Shown here: positions 14,559 through 27,500 of the stretch, in pieces
Layout of the letters: each line of letters starts with the position of its first letter
How positions within the stretch are numbered: the first letter of the stretch is position 1
Assembly: GCF_000003605.2 (NCBI RefSeq)
Contig: NW_003155247.1
Span: 139,868 to 203,867 of the forward strand
Reading direction: 5' to 3'
Source of the DNA: Saccoglossus kowalevskii
Lineage: Eukaryota > Hemichordata > Enteropneusta > Harrimaniidae
Length of the DNA stretch: 64,000 nt
Program-made: the position numbers and the translations under genes
Notes under the pieces: generated by a model
What the model was told of the DNA's origin: nothing
Seen by the model: only the letters and a program-made list of their open reading frames with translations
Database searches by the model: none

Positions 14559-14769
14559 TACTGTAAAATGACTAATTTTCACTTGGTTTAAATTTCGCTG
14601 ATTTACCATTTCAGGTATATTCAGTGGGTTTTAAATTCACGGTTTTGTCATTTAGATAATGTATTCTATGCTAAATTTTACATATTCACTGGGTTTTAAT
14701 TTAGCGCATTTTTCATTCAGCGAAATAAGCCAAATTAAAACCCAGTGAACAATTGATCCTTTTACAGTA
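14559..14769. mobile_element. MITE with terminal TACTGTAAAA inverted repeat
   Basis: Starts TACTGTAAAA and ends TTTTACAGTA. The motif CACTGGGTTTTAATTT near 14685 is inverted as AAATTAAAACCCAGTG near 14733, with looser copies near 14580 and 14620, so the element is internally repetitive and can fold into a hairpin. Confidence 0.7.
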
Positions 14770-14891
14770 TAGTGTCAAAATAAAAACAAATACGTGGCAG
14801 CCAACGCCAGAGGGCACTCTAAAGTTTGGTCTCCAGAGAAACACTTAGCAAGAAGAAACAAGGCAGATGCATTTCAAAAGATAACACTTAT

Positions 14892-14897
14892 TTTATT
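14892..14897 (-). terminator. Possible polyadenylation signal AATAAA
   Basis: This is the first AATAAA I see on the minus strand past the stop codon, giving a 3' UTR of about 520 nt. A variant signal nearer the stop is possible. Confidence 0.25.
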
Positions 14898-15413
14898 ACA
14901 TCCAATCACGTTGCATATTTTAATAACAGTGTACAACTATTATACTATTTACTTTTTTTCACCGTCGACACCGCGTGACATCTTATCTCATAATGTTGTC
15001 ACAAATAGAGCCTGACATGGGAAAACATTGACATCAATTTACAAATCGTTGGTAGTAAGAAATATTATAGAAGTGACGTATGTGACGTCACTTCCCCCAT
15101 CTCAGGCTCGATCTGCAATCGTATTAACGAGTTGGTATTTACATTCACGCGAAGTTCTCGTTTTTATACATGCGGAAAAGTATAGAGAAAACAAAAATTG
15201 TTCATCAAAACGATATAATATAAAGAAAATATTTTGGGGTTAGTAAATTTTAACTGACCAACGATTACCAGGGAATGCGTACAGATTCTATAATTTTGTT
15301 ACAAAGTGATACGAAAAGGCCAGCCATGATTATGGAGTTTAAAAATACGATAAAGCGAAAATCAAATTCAATAATGAGTTTTCTTCTTCGAATTTAAGAC
15401 GGCGCCCTCAGTG

Positions 15414-15559
15414 TCAGTTCATTTCTTTTGCACAATTGTCAACGCAACTATCGTGGCGCTCTTTACAACTGGCTAGGCAGGATTGTTGGTGGCCGTCCTT
15501 TTCGTTGCACGATGATGAACACTCCTTCAACGGTTCAATGCATTTGATAGTGTAACAAT
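15414..15559 (-). CDS. Terminal exon: eight-cysteine C-terminal module and stop
   Basis: Encodes an Asp (codon split with the previous exon), 47 residues starting CYTIKC, and TGA. Eight cysteines have spacing C-x4-C-x6-C-x3-C-x9-C-x3-C-x6-C-x3-C. The pattern C-x6-C-x3-C occurs twice, which suggests an internal duplication and a compact disulfide-bonded, probably helical fold. Acceptor ccttcgcag. The frame extends upstream past the acceptor to an ATG, but phase-1 splicing fits the gene better. Cysteine count and length recall secreted defence, pheromone or venom-like peptides in general; I cannot match a specific family. Confidence 0.85.
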
Positions 15560-18500
15560 CTGCGAAGGCAAGAGAGAACATGGGGTGTGAATACATGGAG
15601 CATAGTGTGTGTGCAGTTTGTTTCTACTACAAAAAATACAGTTCTCAGATAAGTATCAATAACATTTTAATAAAATCACGCCCTCTACGGCCAATTGTGC
15701 AGCTGTAACCCAGTATCCGATAAGGTCGATTTCAGAGTTTTTCATTTACTGGAAAAATTATTTTTCACTGGGATGGAATAGGGTGCAAAAGGAACTCTTT
15801 ACCCTTACTAAACGTGTTTGCTCACAAAATGCATGGCATCACACTGACCACTGAGCTGGTGTAAATTTACATAGAACATTTGAAGAACTTGCTCGTTCAT
15901 TCTGGCAGAGGATCATACTAGCACGACCTCACAGTTGAACCAACACGTGGATAAGTACATAATACGGTCATGTATTTCTCACGTGACAACAGTACACTTA
16001 CCTATGATTAGTTCTGCTTGAGTTTTCGACATGTCATATAACGCATCAGCTGTTGGGATGGAGGAAAGAAAATCGAGCAATTCAGTAACGACCCACAATT
16101 CTATTCGTTTTACACTACAATACGTAATAACGACAAGTAGATTAGCGCCATCTACGGCAGCTATAGTTTGTCCAGGACAGGTATTTGTGCGTTTAAAACA
16201 AATATTTAACAAACGTGCAACATTACAACTATAGACATTGGGTATATAAAATATGCATGAAGGGTTGCTGTATGGACTTAAAATCACTTATAATTTTAAT
16301 GGAATCTTTTTTTTTTGCGCTTCCCACTAGTACAGTGTATCACTACACATTCTTGCGTACTGAATTTTTTGTTCAACGTGTCAAATACCGAAAAGAACGT
16401 TCCATAGAATGAATGCAAAATTACGATCCGAAACGTGACACAGTGCCATAAAAAGTTACTGTGATCTAGTAAAATCAATTTACACTAAAGAGTTGGCAAA
16501 CATCGTTCTAAACAAATATTGACGTTTTAATGTTTCTACAACCTTCAATTGTAGCGTCCTCGCCGCATACCAATTATACAAATTAGAACAGTAGGCACTT
16601 TATGCGAGCTACGATAGGACAGCTTTTTGAAGGCAATATCAAATTATGTTTTTTACACAAACACAACAGTGTTCATATTTGTTTCAAAGATTTTAATCAG
16701 AACTTGTAGCGCGGCCAGTGTGAATTAAATCAATTAACAATGAAATTATACAACAATACGCAGAGAATGATGATTGCATCACGATGATAAATAGGTTAAT
16801 ACATTTCTAATATCTAGTAAAAGGAGGAAACACTTAATTTGTCGTGCGTGCTTTGTGAATAATAATGAAGAAGAAAAAAAAAAAGAACTGAACAACTAAT
16901 TGGTGGACGTATGAGAGCATTGAATTTCGTACTTTCGTATAAGCACACTTGAAACACGTGAGAGCCAAAGTCGCCGTTTTAAACGAAAAGTTCAGGGTAA
17001 CAACAAATACTCGCATACATCCTTGTGAAATGATTGAATGAGGAATACAAAACTTGTCGGTCACTATGGAAACTATGACGGATCTTCCACGTCTACCACA
17101 ATACCGGATGTGACGTCACTGGACACCGAACATATTGGTAAAAGAGAGAGACTAATCTTACTTAGATGTCATACCCGTGTCTGCTTCTTTTTTGTCCACC
17201 CAGAATACTGTGAAAAAAACGAAAACAAATACAACAGTAAGATTTACACCAATTATTCCGCACTAGTGACACATAAGTCCGCCATTTTGTTTTACAAATT
17301 CATTATCACACACGCGTTATGTTGATGTATGTTTCAATTTCTTTACGATGTAGACGACAGAATCCTGGAATAATTATCTTACCTCGTTTATCTTTATCGG
17401 CTGCATATTGAATTCAAGAAACACAAAACACGTTAAACGTTGGCACAACGTGAATGAAGAGATATGATGAAAGTTGAATACTGCCAATATGCAAATTGTA
17501 TATATTACGCCAGCGGCGTGTAGGCTCGTTCGCGACACCCACAACCACCGACACGTGCGCGTGATTCGACGAGATATTCATAACAAGAATGTTACTATGT
17601 ACAAACATATTAACGGCCAATGAGGATGAATATATCATGGCAACGAGCAAAGTAAATTCCAGTTGTAATATTAATTTTCGATTATTGGGTTTTAGATTGA
17701 AAAAAATCGTGCACAAAACAACCTATATAATAACAATATTTTATTTTGTATTGTGTGTCATGCAGAAATAATGAAAAAGTAAAGCAAATGATAGTGTAGA
17801 ACGTTATATTACAATGATAGCGCTAGACTATTTGAATGTACTTGACGTGCACCTACCTTGGTCGTCCTTCTTCTCCACCCAGAAAACTGAACGCAAGAGA
17901 AAAACAAAGATTTTACATTTTCTGTTATTATATAACGAACATTTTTTTTAATTTTAACACTAATAATATCGTAAATATTTGTTGTGTACATTGCCTGATT
18001 AAACATAACTATAGAGGGCGACTTTCTAAGTAAGTAAACAATTGCAGTAGACAGGCAGTGAAATGGGCGGGACATAAATTAGCGCTCGAAAGTGAGATTT
18101 GAAAAGAACACCAGTGTGTTCGAGTATACAAATTTGACCTGTCTCATATTACTAGAGCTAGAGTTACACTAATTTCAATACCATGCATTTCAAATCTATT
18201 CATATTTGACTTAAATTGGTAGCAAATTTTACAAAAGTTTCGGCTTAATATAGGGATAATTTCAGTTAAGGTCAAAACATGGACAATTGGGTGACTATTA
18301 ACTCCGTCAATTGTTTTCGAATCTCCCGTTATCGAATGTGTGCACACATCTAAATGTGCTACACATTATAGTGGTTATAGTGTAAAAATGCTAATGCTAA
18401 GTATGTCCGAAATGAAAAATAGGGCGTTATCATATCATCTAAAGCATAACTTATGTAATAATGTTCGCTCACCTCTTTTCTCCTGGTCTGTTGAAAAGAA

Positions 18501-21500
18501 AAATATTTAATTAGATAAAGCGGAAACAAGTAGGGGAAGATGTATTCTTTAGCGTCGAATAGTAAGCATACTGGTGGTCATAAAGTTTGAACACGCGCCA
18601 TGTGATCGAGGCTATAAGACACGCGTTATCCTCGTGAACGCCGCGTGGCGACTGCTTACAGACACAACCAGCCTAAGAGCAGACATACACAAAAACACCG
18701 GTTGACATAAATAACAATTTTGTTATAATAAATGTGACTACCATGAGCACAAAGTAAAGAGAAAATTCAGACAACTTTGAAAATATTTTAGGATTTTTGC
18801 TTGATAAACGTTGTTTCGGTTCCGTATGAATAGTCGTTTGATTAAATGCTAACATTCTCAAACTACATTTAGAAAAGTTACCAAATTGCCTGGTCACGTA
18901 AGCACAAGCACCTCAATCAAGTTTTTTTATTGAAAAACAAAAATAATTCTTGCAATAATGGTATCATTTTTTGCATATAATATCAAACGACATATAAGTG
19001 AAAGAGATTGGCATCGACCAAATATTGTAGTTAAAGACGAATCGTAATCTTGGGCAGAGGTGGCGGCACGAAATTCTAAATGGGGGTGGGGTGGCAAGAT
19101 CTGCTCACCATCCCTTACGGGGAATGCCCTTCCTTAAAAATGTTGAAATCTCGACATTCTGAAACGCTATTTCCTGCATATTGAGGGGCAAATTTTGCTG
19201 ACACAAAGGGTTTCATCTTGATCTGCTCTCCGTGCCGCCGCTACTGTGGGGGTATGTCAAGTTGAATTTATTTTAAATGTGAGCTATTCCATAATACCAT
19301 TCAATCAAACAGATAGATATCTTAATTGAATTTGAAAACAAACCTGGATTTACAAACAAGGAGCTACAAAACATTGCGATCGGTTGATTTAATGATGGAT
19401 ACAAGTACAAATAATACACAGAAACAACGACACAAATACAATAAAAATCGCACTATAATAGTCATGACGAATGTACGACATTACATTACCATATATTTAC
19501 ACATACATGCATAATAGTTGGGATTGATACATACCTTTGCCGTCTTTCTTTTCTACCCAGAACACTGTAAATATAAAAATAGGACATGCAAATAGGCGTC
19601 TCGGGTATAGGCGAAAGCATTGATGGATTGTGCATGGCGAAGGTGTTAAAGTGCATTTTTACTTCACGCACACACACTTATAACATGTAACGATGTTCGT
19701 GTTTCAGACTTACGATTGCATACCAGATAACACATTGTACTGTCAATGATATTGTTTTAATCACGTTTCGCTGTAAAAAACAGTCTGCACCTTGTTTGCA
19801 TAAATGATAAGTATCGATAAAATTTGTTCCGTATTACGAGAATTAGTATGTATTTCAGATAAAACCGGCAGTTAATACGTTCTCGAACTTTACCTCGTTT
19901 GTCATCTGCAGCTTTTAAAATAGAATAAATGAATACCGATAAGTTAATTTGCATATGTAAATAAATCAGGGACGATTTAACAGTGCTTCCGTTATCGTTG
20001 GCGAGCATGAACTCAGAATATGTCATACAAAACGCCGATGGTAACGCCTTACCAGTTCATATAAAAGGCTCATATAATATGTTTTTATTTTCTTAAAAAT
20101 CTACGCAAAATTTAGAGAAATGTTATACAACATTTTAGTGGGAACGTGTATTGTGGTTTTGGAAAGAATATTAACCAGTTTGGAGCCTATCAGTTCATGT
20201 GGCATACGTCATCATAATGTAAAACCGAACTTATTCGGTAGGTTACGATATTAACTAAATATTAACCTTTGGAGTCATCGTCCTTCTTCTCAACCCAGAA
20301 AACTGCAAGTTAAATGGAGAAAAATGTGAATACCATATATGTAAAATGTATTATTGCACAGATATATACATAATATAATAATAACGCGTCAAGTCATACT
20401 TATTCTCACCTCTTTTGTTTGGATCTGCGGCTTCATTACAAAGAAAGAAAAAAAGGGAAATACATTATGTTATTATTAATTGGATGTATTGCTAGGCGAC
20501 GCCTCATTTAACTTTATTTCACCGGAATTTAAAATCATATTTTGTTATCGCTCTAGTACGTCATTCTCTGTTGATGGCCGGAAAACTTTATACCGTATAT
20601 ATGTACAGGTGATTGGTTTTTGACAATTAAATTAATAAAAAAAAGCTAAAAAAAGAAAAAAAATCTTAAGATCTGAAAATAATGAGTGCCCGAAGGAATA
20701 TAGGTTGACATTGGCGCAGTCGCGGTGCATCATGGTTGGAAAAAGCACTTCATTCTCACACAATAAAAAAAATGTAATGCTATAATATGTATTATCGGAA
20801 ACTCTCAATGTCCTCATTATGAGTCTTTATAACAGGAAGCTGTTCACCCATCGACGATGTACCATGCAAGTAGGAGACTTTATTGCTTCGTGACTATGAT
20901 GTTTAACTTGATATCCATATTTTTTATTTTATTTTTTAACTCTAATTCTATTCACGTATATATCCAAATTGGCTAACTATTATTGTGTGGATGTTGTTGT
21001 TTTTTGAGATCAAACCTAGATATAGTTAGTTGTTTTGCTGTACATCAATGCAAATGAAGCTATTTTATTGAATAACTCCAGAGTAACAGCGATACGATTA
21101 TATCGTCAGCTTGAATAATTATGATTATGGGACCACTAAACAGCTCGTGTAATATTATGAGCGTAAGACAGTAAGAAACCTACCTGCTGCGTCGGCATTT
21201 TTCTTTTCCACCCAGAAAACTAGAATATAATGATTATGTATTCTGTTTAGAGTCTTTAATGCCATATAATTGAATATTCATTCTGAGTTGCGTTAAGATA
21301 CCTTATCAACTTAAATACTAACAATTGAAGAAATAATTTGCGATAAAACGATGAATTGTTGATGTCCTCACCTCTTTTGTCTTGTTCTACAGATTTGTAA
21401 AATGAAAAAAAATATGAATTAGTCATAGAATTTATTTATTCACGTTACTACTTTAAGAAAGACGAATCTAAAACCCATCACTTGAAGCAGCAACAGTACA

Positions 21501-24500
21501 TGTAGTACACTCAATGATATCACAACAGACAAAAGTAAATCGTATATGACAATGGTAAATCGTTCTTTAAAGTTGTGGCCAGAGACTTATAATACAAGTG
21601 GATGGGTAAGGTGGCATCTCACCTGCTGCATCAGCATTTTTCTTGTCTACCCAGAAAACTGTGGGAGAAATTAAATAAATAAAAATTGGAGATTTGACAT
21701 TACACTACATTATCATCTTTGATTTATGCCCACAGATCCTTTTCATCTACCTTTGTCAATATGTAATAACTCATCGATACTTGCCTCTTTTCTGATTATC
21801 TGAAAAAATAACAGAGAGAATAATAACTTTAATATTATATTAAATGTCTTTACATGATAGACGTGATAGACAATATTTTCCGCTCTTCTATTTGATCAAC
21901 GTGTTAAGATGATATGTTATCGTACTTTGATTAATGATTGAACAGTCAGTATGCTTTTCAAGCACTGTCGTATAATTGATATGTAATCCCCTGTGTCTAT
22001 ATAGTCAACCTGTCTCTTGGATGATGAGTGAAGTGCATTTTAGTCCTCTCACATATTTGCGTTAATGCTCAAAGCAAAGGTTATCGCTTGAGAGGTGTGA
22101 ACTCCACAGTTTATAAAGTTTGTTGTTTCAGTACTTGATCAGTGTGGGCTAGGACAGATTATACGGAGTTCTAAACTTAGAAGCTGATTGTCGTCGCTAT
22201 GATGTCGAAGATACATCGACATCCATTAGTGTGACACGTGACATGTTTCACAGCTTGTGTCCAAGTTATACTTATGAGTGAGGGTGTGTGCACGTGTAAA
22301 ACACATTGTCGTTTAGGCTATATTCAAGAAACCTGTTAGAATCGAAAAATTCGATGACTTTTTCCTTGGAAGCTTTTGCATTAGCAGCAAATTATCTAGT
22401 AATTTATTTCAGAACAGAGAAATTGACATTAATGTAAATGTAAGTAGTATATCTTACCTGCAGCTGCTGCTTTCTTGTCAACCCAGAACACTGACAATAA
22501 AAATAACAAGCCATGAATGAATAAATAAATTAAAAAAATGTTTTGTTGACATTTTTGCAATTGGTGCGTAGTTGAATACAACTGGTTATATAGAAATAAT
22601 AGTATTATAATCTACGCTTTAAAATCATATATCTACATAACATATATAAAATGAAATGTACATTGACGTGGTTTGGGGACGAATTGTAGCTTAATTTAGT
22701 TTAAAAACAATTTGTACACTAATGCAGTTTGAAAAGAAATGTACATTAATTTACTTTGAACTTTACCCTCAATACGAACAAATATTTTAAGATCTGTATT
22801 ACCGTCGCGATCGGCTATATTGGAGTTATGATTTGAAAACTTATATCAATGAACCGTTCTAGTTTCATATTTAGTCGCAAAGCATACAATGACCCGGAAA
22901 ATGACTTTTATTTTACGATCGGAGCGGTGGCGATTCCACGAAATTAGCCTGAGAAAGACATATGCTATTCCTTTTCGTAATTTGACAATTCGAGGTACTT
23001 GACAACAATTCTAACAGTGCATGGTCTAAGTGCTAACAATGTTTCTCCTAATCATAGTTTCAATCTGCTGATACTGTCACCTGAAGCTGAGAATTGTGCT
23101 TCACCCAAGTGACGTGACGACCTAGAATATATTTGTTGACCCGCATTTAAAGGTCCTCTACAAATTTAAATGAGAAAGTAGTATACAATAATACAATTGT
23201 ATTGACATTACAGTGACATACACTCGAATAACCATTAGAATAGCAAGCTAGGTGGTTGGCATTTCATGCCTCGTTTAGGGGGCACGGTGGCCTGCCACAA
23301 TAATTAGGATAGTCATGAGAATTCAGAATGGTTAATCACAAGAGACGAATAGCTGTTCAAATCTTATCGTCTCGCACGTTACAAAGAACCTGCAATTTTA
23401 CTGAGGAGACGCGGACTCCCAAATCGGCGATGCACGTTGACAAGATGAAGAGACTCGTGGTGCACACTCTTAGTTACCCTATAGCGAATTCTCACTATAC
23501 ACTTCTATATAATTAATGGTCTAATTATTTTACATACACACACATATCAAAATAAACGTACCTCTTTTGTCTATATCATCTTGGGATGCTATCAAAGGCA
23601 AAACGAGAATACAAATGTCATTTGAAAGCAAGATTACTGTTAAATTCGACGTTTTTCGAGACGTGTAGGTACAGTTCAGGGAATCATTAACGGTGTTAAC
23701 TAACTAAGATGCCTCATTAACGAGTCCACTGTGAGCCGTTCAACGAAATACTGTAATTTGCGATCGGCTGAACGGACACCGGAGATACAGCTGTAATGAT
23801 GTTTGCATTCATTGTAAGGATACGATGTGTTGCACTCACCGTCTTTCTTGTCAACCCAGAACACTGTAGAGAAAGTAGAAAATAAATGTTATAAAAATTT
23901 ACTAACGAGTGAATTTGAGAAATAAAACCAACGAATAACTAATTTGTGGGGTAATGATTAGTGTGTCAGCTTATCAGACTGCGGGTGGGTTCGACTCGCA
24001 CCGTCGGCTGCATACTCAGCAGTGACAACAAATACATTCTGCCTGCCCGCTTGCTAGGGTCGCAGTTTTGTCGGAGGAGCGTAAAGCTGCCCCGAGTGCT
24101 GTTCGCATTCACAGTGCACGCACGAGATCCAGTTGTTCATGCCCCAAAGAGTAACGCATTTTTCTCAAAACATGTGTATGTTTGAGTTGTATTGCGTTGT
24201 CCCTCATTTCTAAGTCTGGCCCCGGGCTAGTTGACAGTATGACTCGGTAATATGCATTTTCAACCCAATAAATACAGACTAAATAATTAGGATTAATTAT
24301 GACATTCGTCGCGTTACATATTGGTGTTATTAATTACCACGATCACACGCTGGTAGGTGTAAGTGCGCATGTGTGGTACGAAGTCCTGGTACCTTTCACA
24401 TATCGATGTTCCATTTCTTCTCATTAGTGCCCGCAGTTGATAGCGAGCTTATACGTCAGCAAGAAACAAGGACTGATCGCACGTTTTATTCACTGTCATG

Positions 24501-27500
24501 TTTGCCTTAATCGATGGTACGAGAGCGTTTAGATATATAACAAATTAATAAAATTGTGTACATTAAAATCAGTAGAAATTATGGTTAGCAATTAACATTA
24601 TTGTAGAAAACAATAGGTAAAAAAATGATAATATTTCCATATTTCCTACTTTTACGAAAATCGCTGCTAACCAGATTATAATATACTAATGAAAATATGC
24701 TAATTATATGACGTCACACACACATATAATTTACCTCTCTTGTCATCTTCTTTTTCTGAAAAAACAACATAATAACTTATAGTTAATATATTATTTATTC
24801 ATATATCTATCTAAATTATTAAAAAAAATAATAATTGATCTTCTAAGATACGTAGCAAATTCCAAAGGTCAGTAACTACCCGGAAATGCTCCGTAATGAT
24901 ATTACCAATAAACTAAAAGCACTTACCAAGGTCTGCGTTTTTCTTATCTACCCAAAATACTGTTCAAAAAATTTAAAAAAAATAGTCTATGAGTGAAACG
25001 GAATCGAGATAACGCATAGACGGTAATTATGTGTTTGTATTCTGTATCCACACTAACTAGTATTCAAAAAGGAAGTCTATTTGTCATTTTTCGGATTAAC
25101 GAAATATGCACAATGACACAGTAGATTCGGAAATGAAAGGACATTACGACTAAATGATAATAAATTCTTTCAGTGACAAGATTACATTTTTTTTCAAATG
25201 GAAAAACGACATCGATTTTCCTTGAGTAAATACAATTAGTTGAGCCCGATTATCCAGTGGAATAACAAGTGTGTTTAGCGACTAATGCTAGGAAAACGAA
25301 CCGTCGTCTTCCCCCATCCCCCACGGGTTAACACACAACAAGGAGTGCAATATTCATTGAGCTGACCTCTGATAACGGGCTGTCTCAGTTGATTTATATA
25401 TATTATACCGTTGATTGCAATGAATTCTCAAGTGGCGCGTTTAATATATTACTTAATAAAATGTACGCCACGAGAAAACGTCAAAGACACATGGGTACAA
25501 TGTACCTATGTAATTGCGCGTGTACTTGACATGTGCATATCCCATATTGTACATCACTGTAATATTGTTCAATATATCAAGTGTTAGTTCACATGTGTGA
25601 CAATCGTATTTGTCAATTGCAGAACGTTTAGTGGTTTCTACCCGAATACAGTAACAATGTCGCGCTATTAGTTCACTAGTTGGTTTCCTAACACATTTAA
25701 TCGCAATGAAATGTACACATAACATGTGTTGCGCACTTTTGCGTGTAGTAAGAAGATATTCATATGACGATAGGGTGTTCTCATGTGGGTGGACCGATTT
25801 ATGCGACAGCTATTTATATTTCCCCATACATTAGATTTGATTTATAAATACGTCCAAATACGACAATGTTCTTGGTGGACTGGGCCGTATAAAAGTAAGA
25901 GGCAATCCCACAACAAAAACATTTTACTAGCTAACAACTTTACTTAATCAATAAATCGGATGATATACATACCCCGTTTTGATGTATCTCGTTTGTCTAC
26001 TGTTGGCGCTGCATTGACTGTGAAAAAAATAAATAAAAATAAATTATATGTGAATGGCCTGGGTAAGAATTCCTGGAGTTTAACAGCAGTACTTGTACAA
26101 CTATACAATGCAACAGATGTTCAAACAACTCACAAGCGAGTTACATTTATAATTCGTGTTAGCATTCAGTTCGGTTAAGGGTTACATCGCTCCCATGTTC
26201 GTTCAGCCAACTCAAAAGGTACTGATTACACAAAGCAGATTACTGTCCTATATACATAAAGGCCGCCTGAGTCTACAGACGTTACCTATAGTAGAAAACA
26301 TTCGTCTACGATTACTTCTCTGGCATAACGCGAAATTTACGAAAAAGAGATACAATCACAAATCAGAAAACAAATTTTTATATTTTATGTACGGTATATG
26401 TGAATATTTCAATATTTCAATAAAATCTATTGATGGCTAAGTAATCGACAATGACGTAACTAGATTATTCCCAGCATTCTAACCTTTTTCATACACAATA
26501 GATCTTCGTGTACAGCTAAAAAAACAAACATTGATATGCTTTCATGTACGTGAGCTTTTTATCTAAAACTGGTTTGGCATGTGTATGGTAAACCCCCTTA
26601 GGTCGTTATTTGAATGGTAACAAGTTCTCAAGTTAAAGAAGGTTTAATTTGTTGCCAATTATCCACGGCAAGAATGATGTATTCCTATCAGATTACCAAT
26701 TTAACTTTTTCGATTTTACCAAAAGGCGTCCAATTATATGTTCGAGAGGGTGGGTGTAGAATAAAATGTCTTGTGTTTCTCTAAACGACAACAGAAAAGA
26801 CATTTAAATGACCCCAAATGATTTTTTACAGAGTTTTGATGATTTAAAGCCGATCCACCGGTATTTGTCTTCGGATCTAATGTACTATAAAGTCAGGGAC
26901 TCATATCCCTGGTGTAATTATACACAGAAACATAGGATAGCTTTTCATGATCAGTCAAGACTCATTTGTCAAATGATATACCCAATAGACGTTACTTTAT
27001 TACTGAAACATAATAGTAATATTTGATTTGTATCACGGCGTGGGTAATAATGCGTAAGGTATCGCCATTGTATTTTTCCTATCACATATACGTTTATACG
27101 GCATATGTAACAGACACGTATCGCTGCCTTCTCTTTTTATCGTTTTAATATCGCTCAAAATAAATGCTTCTGTCTACGTTATTCCCGCTTTAGGCGCAGC
27201 GCTTAAGCCGTTCGCATTATGTAACACGGACCATGATTAAAGTCGGCGACTCAATTATTTTGTAATTAATTGCAATTTATACTCAGACAACTCAGAAAAC
27301 CTACTGCGTTATAGTCTATGCCAACTTCTGGGCACAACACGTGTAGCAGAAACAGAAATGGCGAATACAAACAAACGGGAAGTTGCGATTTAATTACGTC
27401 GCGATCACGTGCTGGTAAATGCTATTATATTAATGTAATTCAAAAGCAGTTTTAATGAGAACAAAATGAAATGGAATATTATTATGAATCCTATCCGTGT

